Shown one piece after another: positions 24,701 to 36,586 of a DNA stretch of 64,000 nt. The stretch is from Pogonophryne albipinna. Lineage: Eukaryota; Chordata; Actinopteri; Perciformes; Artedidraconidae. The notes under the pieces were generated by a model. That model made no database searches. It had not been told where the DNA came from and saw only the letters and a list, made by a program, of their open reading frames with translations. The translations under genes were made by a program, and so were the position numbers. Every line of letters starts with the position of its first letter. Within the stretch, counting starts at the first letter, position 1. The stretch covers positions 17,460,195-17,524,194 of the forward strand of contig CM053256.1 in assembly GCA_028583405.1 (NCBI GenBank), written 5' to 3'.

Positions 24701-26225
24701 CTGTTTGAGAAAAATTTGAGAGCAGATAGAAAACGTAGAGTTTTATTTAATTTGCAGGATAATAGCTCCATAGAGCTACAGCTATAATGCCAAATTTTGG
24801 AGTCTTGACTAGAGCATAGATACAGTAGTACTGACGTTTATGTGAAACGTGTTTCTAGCGATTAACGATAATAGCAGTTAGCAGTAACAATAATAATATT
24901 AATAATTTCGATTTTTATAGGGCCTTTCAAGAAACCCAAGGACGCTTTACAAAGGGAGATAAAATAACAAAACAAGATAATAATCACACAGACACACAGG
25001 TTGAAAAAAAGGTTGCTGGGTACTGCATTTTAGCAATCAATCAGTTGTATGATTTGTTGAGAAGTAGTTGAAGTTGCTAATGCATAGGTAGCTGATTCAA
25101 ATGGGTTGTCACAGTGTTTGATGATCACCTCATGCACACATTGCACTAAGATAAACAGCAAATGTATATTGAAAAATACAAAATATCGCAGTTAGAGTAA
25201 ACATGGTCAGTAGTATCATCACATATGCTGTAGATACCACCCTTAACATATGTAGCAAATACATCCACTACACACATACCTCAATATGTTATTGGGACAA
25301 GGTTAAACCATGACAACAGCAATTAAGGAGCAATAGTGAAATGCGAGAGGGAAACAAATTGAAAACAGGCCTTTATGATGAATATATTTACTTCATCTGC
25401 ATCTTTTATTTAAGGAGAGCTACCTTTATGAAGCACATCATATTGAATATTTGCTGAAGCTCTGTAAAAGAGATTTGATCATGATAACCCTATGATGATG
25501 CTTAGGCCATCTTTGTAGCATTGTTACATTAGACTGAAAAGCAGATTATAACAGAAATAGGGACTTCATAAGTGTATTTGTATTCCAACTACATAGCTAC
25601 AGAGGTCAAGCACAAGAGTGACTTCTCTATTTCATAATATAAACTACAAGGATCAACCACATGGTAGCTTTATTTTTAAATGAAGTAAATTACACAGAGC
25701 TTATTTTGTTACAAAGAAGGGCAGTTTATTTTAATTGATGGCTATAATAAATGGAAATTGACTTTCTGTATTGTATTCTCCAATGTTATCTTGCTTTTCA
25801 AATGAGCTCCATGTACAATTGTGACGTTTCTGACAAATTATTGCAGGCTCTCTTTTGTGCTATAAATGTTTGTAAATGTAAAAATAAAATAAAAGATAAT
25901 GGAGAATTATTGAGGAAGGTTTTGGTCCACAGATTGGCTGTGAACTGTAAATGAAATCTAATCATTTGTTTTCGCTTTTAGGAAATCAGTACTATGTGGA
26001 AAACTAATATTATGTAACAGACGCACAAATTATAATCAAATTCAGTTGCCTGGAGGGTACACCAAGTGCTCCAGCAGCACTAACTCATGATGCCAATAAC
26101 CGAAACAAGTCCCCCACTGAGGCTTTACACATCCCAGTTAGAGGAGCACAATTTGTAAGACAAAGGCTGACTTTGAGTTGAACAGCATCGCTTGCTGTGT
26201 ACAAGGAGCAGAAGAGTATTCTCAC
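24701..26225. other. dnah5 intron, one possible dispersed repeat
   Basis: A segment near 24903-24970 (TTTTTATAGGGCCTTTCAAG) resembles a common fish repeat. The rest is AT-rich without recognisable features. Confidence 0.45.
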
Positions 26226-26340
26226 CGGGCCAAAGAGAGGTCAAAAGGTCCCAGGAACTGTCTCAGAGAGGTCTGATACATGACATTCACCATACTCATC
26301 TCAGTGATCAGGAAGTACAGGATACTGCCCCTGGTGGCCA
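26226..26340 (-). CDS. dnah5: dnah5 exon, AAA5-AAA6 linker
   Basis: Encodes [39 protein letters not shown]. The [11 protein letters not shown]...MYQ-SL-QF motif is conserved in dyneins. Acceptor TTTTGCAG, donor GTGAGA; ends two bases into an arginine codon. Confidence 0.94.
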
Positions 26341-26937
26341 CTGCAAAACACACAAACAAAAAAATAGGTAATATTAATGGCAAAGGAAGTGTGCTGAACA
26401 AGTGTTCTTGTAGCACAAGTTAGTGACTAAGGCTTTGAGGTGTCTGCTGACTTTACAGTCGCTGTTTTGTTTTTTCAAAAAATCCTGTCATCTTTTTCAT
26501 AAATATAGCTCTGAAGAAAAATAAGAGACTACTCCAAATTGTTCTTAAATCTCAATGTCTACATGCTTGGCAGCCGTTCCATTCCAGTGTCTGTTGAATT
26601 CCAACACAGAGGAATGTTGTTAAAATTATTTTTACTCAAACGCATACCTATAAATAGTAAAATCACAGAAACTGATAATGCTGCAGTGGTCTCTTAATTT
26701 TTTCCAAAGCTGTACACAGTACTGTCCTTACAGTATATAACACAGAACAACATACTTTTCGTTATAAGTTTTAGAGGGATGTGTGTGGTGAGCACATGTT
26801 TTATTTGGTGCAGTCCTTGATTAAGCAGAATTGTAAATTGAAAATGAATCAGTTTTGTGAAACTGAACATAAACTTGGCTGGCACATAGTAACCAATCAG
26901 AGGAAATTCTATCTTTGAGCCAATTGTCATGACTTAC

Positions 26938-27076
26938 CAGGCCGGTACTCTTCTCTGGCAGCGTTGATCTGGATCTCAGTCTCTGCCGCAATCTGCAGTT
27001 TCTGAGTGACGTCTTCAGCTGTGCGCTTGGTGTTGCCAAGGACAATAATCAGACTCTCATCATCCACCAGTGAACC
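26938..27076 (-). CDS. dnah5: dnah5 exon, AAA5 helical part
   Basis: Encodes [46 protein letters not shown]. Acceptor TTTTCTAG; donor GTAAGT. The upstream intron uses a GC donor at 27375-27376. Confidence 0.93.
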
Positions 27077-27376
27077 CTAGAAAAAGACACATTTGTAGGA
27101 GTATGTAAGAAGTTGAATAAAAATAGAAACAATACCCATTGCTGTTACTGATATAATATTCTTCCTTCCTAGCAACAAATGTAATGGCCAAAATCTGAAT
27201 GTAATACTTCACCAACTGTTTTTTTAAAAGCAGGATGAAAAATAAAGACAGACAAACTGGTTTAAAAAGTAGCTTCCACCACAAGTTCAGTATCTACACT
27301 CACATTACCACATGCCCAAAACCCCAATTCAGTTGGAGGCAATGTTGTTCAACACGTTGAAATGTGTTTGCCTTGC

Positions 27377-27481
27377 CTGTGTGCTGGTCAGTCGGTAGAG
27401 GAGGTTGTCCTCTAGTTCCTTCATCTTTCTCTTGTTAGATGTCACATCTTCCAAGAGATGTGTCCTTTCCTTCTCCAGTTC
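27377..27481 (-). CDS. dnah5: dnah5 exon, AAA5; followed by a GC donor
   Basis: Encodes [35 protein letters not shown], exactly 35 codons. The exon ends CAG followed by GCAAGG, a good match to the GC-AG intron class. No GT occurs within 20 bases that would preserve the conserved junction [11 protein letters not shown]. Confidence 0.92.
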
Positions 27482-27489
27482 CTGTGAGT

Positions 27490-28748
27490 AGTTAAGTTCA
27501 AGTTAAGTTAAAGCCTTTTATTGTCATTATACACAGAGTATAACGAGATTCAGAATGCAACTCTGTCCCGGTGTGCAAAAAATACAAACACATACATAAC
27601 ACTAAAAAACACGGCAATAGGACAGACAACATAAACAATCATACGGGGGAATAAATAGTTAAAAATATTTATATGAAAATAGTATATAAAGCGCATTAAA
27701 AGTGTGTGTATGTGTGAGAATGGTTACGGTTATTGCATTATGTGTGGTGGTTAAGCAGCCTGACGGCCCAGGGGTCTGTTTGTCCGTGACTTGAAGCTCC
27801 TGTATCTCCTCCCAGAAGGCAGGAGAGAGAACAGTCTGTGACCTGGGTGAGAGCTGTCCTTTATTATTTTGTTAGCTCTGCTGCGGCAGCGGGAGGTGGA
27901 GATGTGTTCCAGAGAGGGCAGGGGGCAGCCGATGGTTTTATCTGCCATCCTGATCACTCTCTTTCTTGTCCGCAGCTGAGCATCCTGCATACCACCCCGA
28001 GATGGAGTATGACAGCACGCTCTCGATGGTCGCCCGGTAGAAGGACACCAGCAGCTTCTTGTTCAGTCGGTTTCTCCGAAGCACCCTCAGGAAGTGTAGT
28101 CGCTGCTGGGCCTTCTTAACTGCTGCAGTGGTGTGTGCTGTCCAGCTGAGGCTCTCCGAAATGTGAACCCCCAGGAACTTAAAGGTGGAGACCCTCTCCA
28201 CTCACTCTCCATTGAGGTGAAGGGGAGCGGGTTCTGGATGGTGCTTTCTGAAGTCTATAATGATTTATTTTTGTTTTGCTTGTGTTCAGATGTAGGTTGT
28301 TAGCTGAACACCACGCAGACAGCTTCAGGATCTCGTCTCTGTATGCCGACTCCCGACCACAGTGGTGTCATCTGCACAATTTATAATGGAGTTGGAGGGG
28401 TGTATGTAGAGTGTGTAGACTAGCGGGCTCAGCACGCAGCCCTGCGGGGAGCCAGTGCTAAGGGTACGGGTGGAGGAGCAATAAGGGCCTATTTTCACTG
28501 TCTGAGGACGGTCTGTAAGGAAATTATTTATCCAGGCGCATAAGATAGAGGGGAAACCTAGGCTTGACAGTTTTTCCACTAGTATGTCATGTATGATGGT
28601 GTTAAAAGCTGAGCTAAAATCAACAAACAGCATCCTTATATAGTTGTCTGGGCCTTCTAGGTGGCTCACAGCTTTGTGAAGGACCGTGGCGATGGCATCA
28701 TCCGTAGATCTGTTGGCTCTATAGGCAAACTGATGTACACACACACAC
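27490..28748 (-). mobile_element. L2-type LINE, 3' fragment with reverse transcriptase remains
   Basis: Antisense ORFs encode [20 protein letters not shown], then [20 protein letters not shown] (RT motif A) and [18 protein letters not shown] (motif B), with the catalytic pair preserved as CADDTTVVG. In another frame follow FKFLGVHISESLSWTAHT and KKAQQRLHFLRVLRR. Its 3' tail lies at 27490-27545 (TTATTGTCATTATACACAG on the + strand). Frameshifted and 5' truncated. Same orientation as dnah5. Confidence 0.8.
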
Positions 28749-29315
28749 AAACAAACCTAAAGGTCAAACAGCTGTAGCATGGTGGTGGAGGAAGGCCATG
28801 GGATCATTAAAATCCAAAGTGTTTACCCCCTGGGGAGCATAATTTTGATCAGTAGGGATTTTAGATTATAAGATACAGGATGTTGACATTTTGACCATAG
28901 AGTAGACAAGATGAAGGTTAAGTACATGTAAGATTTGTCTTGTTATCTAGAACAGTTTTCATGGCAGTTTGGTCATAGTGGACTGACAATATGTTGCTTT
29001 ACATGCTGCCATCTGCAGGATGTATGGTTACAAGTTGAGTCAGTTATCTTGAGCAATCTAAATTATCTGGATTTCATATGATAATTTGTATACATTTGGG
29101 TCCAAATGACCTTGAAGTGAATTATTTCTGCAAAAAATAGAACAGCCCCATGGTTGTATGATTGCCAACCAATTAAATTGCATTTCAAAAACGTCTTCAA
29201 TTCATTAATCTATCCTTGTGTGAAATCGTCATAATTAGCATGTGAATAATTAAATCACAGCCAAAACTTTGATGAGGTTACACCTTTTACCCCGTATTCT
29301 ACATAGTTCAACATT

Positions 29316-29980
29316 AGGCGCGTTCATACTTTTCCCACTTTAGTTCCGATATAGTTCCGAAATGTTGCGTTCACACCAAAAAGAGCCGGAACTAAAATTA
29401 GTTCATGAGAACCTTTTCACCCCCTTTTCCGTCCCTGCTAGAGAGCAGGGACTTTCGTGGGAGAAAAAGGTTCCGATGTCTGATTGGCTGGGCGGATTGC
29501 AAACCACGCCCCGTAAAACTCCCAAAAAGTTTTGTGAAGCCGCCATTTTATTATCCTCGCATTAGCATTAGCATTAGCCCAGCGCAGAAACGCAGAGAGA
29601 CTAACTTATGGTAACACAAAATAAAACATGGGAGCGGTGGAGATGAGGAGGTGTCGGCGTTCTGGCGATTGACTCGGAAGGCTTCAGTAGAAGCTGCTGG
29701 GAGTCCCAGCAGCTTCTACTGAAGCCAGTCCCCAACTCCGGGGACTTCCGGCCGGGGACTTCGGGTGGCAGTATACGCCGTGAAGTGGTTTGCGGCCTGC
29801 CAGTAAACCCAAAGCAGAAGAAGAAGAAGTGACGTCAGCGGCTTCATTTGCCTAATCCTCCCCCAGGGACTTATTCCGGTGTGAACGCGATCTGTACTTA
29901 GTTCATGAGAACTAAAGAGTTCTCATGAACTAAGTTCTGATGAACCTTTGTGGGAAAAGTACTGCGGTGTGAATGCGCCT
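29316..29980. mobile_element. MITE with GGCGC inverted ends and internal palindromes
   Basis: Left end AGGCGCGTTCATACTTTTCC, right end GGAAAAGTACTGCGGTGTGA ATGCGCCT, roughly reverse complementary. It contains a perfect 23-bp-arm palindrome (29680-29726) and a 17-bp hairpin of the TTAGTTCATGAGAAC motif (29897-29934). No transposase. A broken relative lies at 13.1 kb. I could not confirm a target duplication; Harbinger/PIF is a guess. Confidence 0.65.
29680..29726. repeat. Perfect 23-bp inverted repeat with 1-nt spacer
   Basis: Arms 29680-29702 and 29704-29726 are exact reverse complements (core AGTAGAAGCTGCTGGGA), separated by a single G at 29703. Confidence 0.9.
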
Positions 29981-30349
29981 CTTGAGTCCAAGTCGACGTT
30001 TGTCATAATTATTAAGAAATTCCCTCAAGGATTTGCTTAAGTGTGTATTTACAAGAACGGCTTAGAACCCACTGAATAACGAGGAGGAAAGGAAAAGGAG
30101 AAATGGAAAGATGGCAGAAAACATATTGTATCAAAGTGCTACAGTAACATGCCTTAGTAAGTACCACTCCATGAATGAAAGGAACTGTACTCCTCCAGTA
30201 ACATGGACCAAATATGTCCTGATCCACTGTAAAGCCATGGGAAATGTGAGCTTCTCTGAATGTATGTGTTTGATTTGAACCCTCCAGTAGAGTTCAAAGT
30301 TAAGATTGTTATGGTCAAGACAACAATCTATGACAGGACGATGAAAAGA

Positions 30350-32473
30350 CTGAAAAGCAGGGACGTGCACAGGTACGGGCTAATGTTGCCCGGGCAACAG
30401 CCCTGCCCCTCTGGAGAGAGCGAGAGTTTTTTTTTTTTTTCTATTGTGGCCGAATCAACATGATAAGCCCACAATTAGTATTGTTGTGTCTCGCTGCGGG
30501 AAACACACCTTGTCAGCGCCGTCATCTGCCCCCAGTCACGTGACTTTGTTTACAATCTGACAGCTGGAAGCAAAGAAAAGCCCTCCGAGTCCGGCCTCAT
30601 ATGGCTATGGTGATCATACCAAATGCCTGCCTGGCGTTAGAGTATAGGGGACAAACCAGTGGACTTTACTTCCTCTTGACACCGTCGGTTATTTACAAAA
30701 AAAACAACTAAATATACTTGTTATTGTGCTTCTGTCTTTCTGTGTCTTTTACTCTGCTCCGGAAACTCCCTCAACGCGCCACTCTCTCTCTTCTCCTGAT
30801 CGCCCTCTCACAGGAGAACACTTCAATGTCCTGCTTCATTGTAGGATTTCTGCCATGTCTCTACTTTAGTTTGACCATCTCTGTTATGAAGTTATGAAAT
30901 ACTAAATAAATAAGTAATTAGATACCTTACCGTTACTACGCTCATAAAGAATGATAAGAATAAGAATAATGCGTATTGAACTGGTTTCATTAATTAGTGA
31001 TTTTATTTAAGGTAATTAGTTAGAAGCCCTATTTTATTAGCCTATGTCTGCACCAGAGGTCGCGTTAACCGAATATTTTCCGTCAATGACGGATTTTTTC
31101 TAACAATGACGGAAAAATCTGAAAGCAGTCCGTCATTTTGACAGATTAGAACACAACTCGAAACAGCGCCAAAATGTCCACCAGCGGCCCACATTATATT
31201 ACATCCTTAGTGGCCAGGTAGACTGAGGGCGATCTACTGTACTCTACTGTAGTCTGTAACTATTATTTAGTCATTCACACCCCTGTCCAGTTGGTGGCGA
31301 GTGTGTGTATATTAAGTAGCTATTGTCTAGTCTTGTTTTTGACCTCGTTGATTACCTCGTTGTTTAACCGGCTTTAGCAATCGCAGCTGATCATCCGAAG
31401 CTTTTTTAATAAGCCCAGTAGTTGTGATGGTGTGGATAAACGAGGTGAAAAAAGAGGATTGATGCGGTGGAGGATGAAGGACAAGCCAGTAAGACTAAAA
31501 CTGACAACGTTCATCCAGCGGCAGAGGGGCAAGCAAGTGGCAAGGAGTTCAAGCGGGTGTACCGGGTTCAGTGGGAGCAAGAGTTTAAGTGGCTGAGGAG
31601 GGAAGATGGCAAAATGTTCTGCGACACCTGTAGAGAAGCTAAGATGAGTAACGGATTTGTCCGAGGGTGCACGACGATGCAGAAATCAGCGTTCAGGCTA
31701 GGCTACAGCAGATCAATTGAGTTGTTCTTGTACATTTTTTGTTCATATTCTGATTGTAATTGTTTAAAACGATGGCATTGTTCATATTTGCCTGGTTAGG
31801 CACAATGGTCGCCGTGTTTTTAGCGGCCTCTGCCCCCCTCTGCTGTGCTGTCAGCGCAGGAACAAAGACATCATTCATGTTCGTGTTGACATGAAAAGTG
31901 ACCACACGGTCGGTGTCTCTGTTCATCTTTTTTTTTCCTCCATGCCCTTAAAAGTTCTGTATGAATCATTAAAACATGAATGAATGAACATTTGCTGCTC
32001 AGTACCCAAACATACATATTAAATATGTCTCATCTCATCATTAAAACATGAAAAATAAAATGACGGGTAATAATGGATTATGACGGAAATGTTACGATCC
32101 TGTCCCGTCAAAATGACGGACAACGAAAAAGTCTAACGCAACCACTGGTCTGCACAGCAGTTACAATGGTCAAGCTACATTAAAACAGGATTGTCCCCAT
32201 TTTTTCTTTAATAGTTATAACATTAGATATTTTAATGAGATATGGACCACACAACTAAAAATGTGCCTGAATAACGAATTTAGCAGTGGACATAAAAGTC
32301 AACTGAGTGTCACTTGCAATGACAGTGTTGTGTTTTTATTTTATGAACCTTTTACATTAAAAACAAGTTAGACATTTCAAAAGGTCTTGTGGTTTTTTTC
32401 GGGGGGGGGAGGCCCTTTTTCCAGTTTAGAGCAATAGCCCCTCCAAATGTCTGTGCACGTCCCTGCTGAAAAG
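30350..32473. mobile_element. Outer hAT element (30358-32465) with 8-bp target duplication
   Basis: Begins CAGGGACGTGCACAG and ends CTGTGCACGTCCCTG, perfect 15-bp inverted ends, flanked by ctgaaaag on both sides (30350-30357 and 32466-32473). Without the nested element it is about 1.0 kb and shows no transposase ORF, so it is non-autonomous. A second hAT sits inside at 31054-32147. Confidence 0.9.
31046..32155 (+). mobile_element. Inner hAT (31054-32147) with 8-bp duplication and zinc-finger ORF remnant
   Basis: Ends CAGAGGTCGCGTTAAC and GTCTAACGCAACCACTG, imperfect inverted repeats. The flanks gtctgcac (31046-31053 and 32148-32155) are identical. Near both ends, CCGTCA / TGACGG motifs occur repeatedly. 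The ORF at 31467-31799 encodes VQWEQEFKWLRREDGKMFCD and TCREAKMSNGF, like the N-terminal TTF/BED-type zinc finger of hAT transposases. The catalytic domain is missing, so this is an internal deletion derivative. Confidence 0.88.
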
Positions 32474-33235
32474 TGACCCTTTTTTTTCATATTGCCTGTT
32501 ATATTTGTGTTTGTTTGCTTAAAGCCTATGCACGTTTTCTTGAGGGGACCCTCTGAATAAATGCTTTCATTTATATTACTGCAAATTAAGATGAAGACAT
32601 AAAGTGAACAGCAAATAACTGGCAAATGATGTTGGACTTGTAAATGCTGCATGAAGATAGAGATAGAAGCTGAGATGGAAGCTTCAGCACTCATTGAGAA
32701 TATTATATATATTATATTTAGTACACAGATAATGAGCCTCTTTTCCCATACAGCATACATCCTTCATCTCATGATTTGCCATTGCTAGCAGGACATTGGC
32801 CTTCTGCAGTATCCTTCAGTCTAAATCAATGGACCTTCTGCATTGGGTGCTTTGATAATGCATTTCTATTGACCATTTATTGTGTTGTTGCTTTTTCACA
32901 CCGTCTTAATATAGAACACAACAATCATTAGGGCCCTGAGACAAAGGTTGATTAAAACCTCCAAGTGAAATTGTCACACAGAATTTGGTGTACACGTTAG
33001 GAGGAGGTGTTGGGAATGGGATCCTGCATTATACATGGTCTTCAAGGCTTTTCGGGAACTATAGGGTTGTAAGCAATTTGCATCATACCAGTGGATCATC
33101 CTTTCTGTTTAACATGACATTAAAACAGAATAATTTGCAATTATAGTTTATGTATTCAATAATTAGTGTAGCCATAGCTAAATTATACAGTAAATACAAA
33201 TCAAATAATAGCTACTACTTTTCAAGGCACTCTAC

Positions 33236-33418
33236 CTGTTTTTCTGTGAGGATAACTCTGCCCAGCAGCTGATCCTCAAGTCCTTTCATTGTGACGGTAA
33301 AGTCAATGATGGAGGTGCGGGCACTTATCTCGGGCGTATAGGCAGGGTTAGGCAGCTTGGTGGTCACGTAAAGCCTAAAGCCCTTCATCACATCCACCTC
33401 TTTGTCACCCACTTTCAC
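33236..33418 (-). CDS. dnah5: dnah5 exon, AAA5
   Basis: Encodes [61 protein letters not shown]. The TTKLPNP-YTPEI...IDFTVT-GLEDQLL block is strongly conserved in all dynein heavy chains. Acceptor TTTTTGAAG, donor GTAGAG; 61 codons, phase 0. Confidence 0.94.
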
Positions 33419-34736
33419 CTTCAAAAAAAAGAAAGAGAGAAGAAAAGACAAAGAACAAAAGTCAGCCTTACAAAATACTACCTGCATGATTTTCAGATTT
33501 ACCATCATAGCAGAATAAAACAGTCATAGTAACAGACAGTAATAGATGTCAGATAGATAGCAGATGTCTTTGAACATGTATGAATAGGCCATACTGACAA
33601 ACATGATGAAGGTATCCTGGCGTCAGCAACAAACACTGGCAGATTCAGCTGCTCAGAATAATTTCCTGTATGGATGAACTGTATGGTTGTGTAAGTGTGT
33701 ACGTGTGTGCATGGATGTGTGAGTCTTGAGTTTGATCAGTAATAAATTACTCATGACAGAATAACTACTAATTATCCATCTGGCAGTTTGTCCCTGGAGC
33801 TGCATCCACAGACTCCTTCACTTCCTCCTCACACCAGGATATTAATAGAAATGTAAGCTTTTCAGGAGATGGTGGGAGGGAGAGAGTAGACACCTCTAAT
33901 CGGCCCTTTCAATAGATTGCCTTCTTGTTGAAGATGGTGTGTGCATCTGACACATGCTTACTTGCAATCACCATAAGGTGTGAGTGTGTGTGCATAATTT
34001 TGCTGAAGTTATTTGGTATTTGGTTTTTTTGTGTGATTGCTTGTATGTGTGTTAGTAGAAGGGAGGCAGCTGCAGTGTTAGCAGCTGAATAACTAGCATC
34101 AGCTGTAGCCAGGAGTTGTGAGGCGATAATGAGAAGGAGAAATGCCTGGAAGCACAACATCCTATACTGTGTGATTTAATTTGCTTTGTCTTAACATGAG
34201 TATTATTGCATCGATTAATGACACAACTCATTCCTGTTGTGATGTATATGTAATTAACTTAGTTCACTGTTATCTGGACGACATGCAAAATGCTTTTCAA
34301 CTGACCTGTCAAGTTTTGTGGAAATTAATGTTTACATTATAAGCAACACGAAAGACATTCATGTGTGCAATACAAACGTTCAAACCTGTTTATTAGCGGA
34401 AAGACCTATTTAGAACACTCCCTTAAAGTTAATTTAAAACACTGTATTTACTGTAATGCCAATCATTTGTATCCAAAGCCTGCTTCTGGACTGTAGTTTT
34501 GGTTACTAAAATGAATACTAAATAAGAACCCTTTAAACCACACTTTGCAATTTCCCCAAATAATAAATATCTACAGGAAATGTACTTCAAAGGTACTGTC
34601 ATTGTGTCTAATGGGCCACTCTCTCATGAATAACTCATTCATTGGTCTTGCCATGCAACAAATGATTTTGAAAGTGTTTTCTTTTCAAATCTAAGAATAA
34701 TCAATTTTTTCTAAAAATATTTGATTTAAAATTACT
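33419..34736. other. Part of dnah5 intron without recognised features
   Basis: AT-rich intronic sequence with a short TG-rich patch near 33960-34060. No exon, RNA or transposon end recognised. Confidence 0.5.
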
Positions 34737-34740
34737 TTAA

Positions 34741-35907
34741 AGGTGACCTATCATGCAAAATGCACTTTTGTACGTCTTTTATACATGAATATGTGTCCCC
34801 GGTGTTCCAGGGAACTCAACAAGTGTCAGAAAACACAACTCTCTCTATTTTTCTCTGTACCCAAATCTCTTAAAAAGGGGCTGCAACGGATCTGATACAG
34901 ACTGATCCAGATTTGAACACTTCTATGACGTCACAGAAGTGGCGCTACGGCTATTGGGCCAACTCAGGAGGAGACAGCCACGGACATTTCCGTTCGAAAG
35001 CGCTGGAGACGCTGTAGTACATATGCCAGGCCTGTAGATGGTGCTGTTCTCACAGAATCAGCCCATGCTAATTTATATTAACAGTTACACATATTTCAAA
35101 ACGCGAAGTGTAATAACTGCAGGTAGCCTCCCTGTCAGAATGACAAAGGTCCTCAGTGAAGCACAAGCCCATGTTTCTCACTACATTGTAAGTACAACTT
35201 ATTAAAAAGATCAGTTCAATGCAACTAATGTCGTCTTAGTGTTATTGCATGATGTTAAAATTGGTTTGCCATGAATTTAGTGATGGATTGTAAACCTTTT
35301 AAATGTAGCATTTAAGTGTTTCTCATGTTGTTGTTTTAATAAATCAGACACTGATGGTGCAGCGCTATACTGTACCTCTTTATATAGGCATTTTTTCCTT
35401 AACAAATTGTTTTTGCGCTGATCAGGGGGTACTTGGCTGAATTGTTTTTTCAAAAGGGGTACATGATTGAAAAAAGTTTGAGAACCACCATCTTAAACTG
35501 CTCTGTAACTTTTATTAATGTATTTTTTCATTTAATGTTTATTATATTATCTTTGCTTTTAAATGCCATTTTCTTAATGTCTTTCATTTTTGTAAAGCAC
35601 ATTGAGACCCCATTTACACGCAAACGCAAACGAAACGCAAACGAACCAAATACGATATCAAAAAAGTATTCTGTTTACACGAGACCGCTCGGGAGTGCTG
35701 GAGACGCTGTAGTACATATGCCAGGCCTGTAGATGGTGCTGTTCTCACAGAATCAGCCCATGCAAAGACAGTGTTAAATTGAGCGAAATGAGGAATGGCT
35801 AAAATGCATGATCTGTTTGGTATTTTGAAAAATAAAAAGTATAAATATGCCTTATGGTCCTTATGGTACTACATTATATTATACAAATATAGCATGATAG
35901 GTCCACT
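34741..35907. mobile_element. TTAA-flanked MITE family 2, copy A, with internal insertion
   Basis: Left end AGGTGACCTATCATGCAAAA, right end AGCATGATAGGTCCACT; TTAA lies outside both ends (34737-34740 and 35908-35911). Piggybac-like, non-autonomous. A block of about 690 bp, including a LINE tail and part of another MITE, sits between two identical 67-bp direct repeats (35002-35068 and 35697-35763). Copy B of this family is at 55104-57491 in the opposite orientation. Confidence 0.78.
35495..35617 (+). repeat. Truncated LINE 3' tail inside MITE copy A
   Basis: AATGTCTTTCATTTTTGTAA AGCACATTGAG matches the LINE tail at 22.0 kb but stops there; an unrelated MITE sequence (ACCCCATTTACACGCAAACG) follows. 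Confidence 0.55.
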
Positions 35908-36430
35908 TTAAGTGCTAATTAAATGACCTCACTAAAGTGGATATTTAAGGCCTAATTTCCTTTTCCTGGGTTGTCTTTCCACTTGAACTTGCTAAAAGAG
36001 TACAAAAAAGCTGCTAAAACACACAAAACACACACTTCATGTATAGTTCAATCACATAACACCAAAAACGACCTAACTCATCACAAAATCACCTGCACCA
36101 TGTTCAATTTTCAATTAATTAAACTGATCCCATCAACATGTTTTTTTACAGCAGGTAATTATTGAGGTCATTCATTTACATGCCTTTAACAATTTGAATA
36201 TCTTACAATCTAAATGTGATACAAATATATCCTTTTGATCCTACTGTAGTTGGGAAATATGTTTTGTGTCATCTAGTATGTTTTAAAAAGTACTAAAGTA
36301 GTGCAATTTTGTAACTGCAAAGTCCAACCATGCGTTTCACCTGATAACACACCTGCCCATTTTACACTTTTCTAACCAAGGTAAAAACATATAATATTGT
36401 ACACAAGGGTTTTATTTATTTTTCCGTTAC

Positions 36431-36586
36431 CTTGTAAGTGGAGCCTGTTTTAAAGAAGTTTTTTTCAAGGATGTTGTCGAGTGCAGGGTCCAACTCCTCC
36501 CCTACATCCTCGATCAAAAGGGGGCGACCAAGCGACAAGCTGTCCTCCAGATGGTTCTTGAAGTACTTATGGTTAAGTGAGGTTAT
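36431..36586 (-). CDS. dnah5: dnah5 exon, AAA5
   Basis: Encodes [70 protein letters not shown] is the AAA5 Walker-B-region motif. Acceptor ATCCCAG, donor GTAACG; 52 codons, phase 0. Confidence 0.94.

Noticed and set aside
26821..27045. 74-aa ORF rich in arginine ([14 protein letters not shown])
   Set aside because: Out-of-frame shadow of the dnah5 exon 26938-27076, whose correct frame gives the conserved [13 protein letters not shown].
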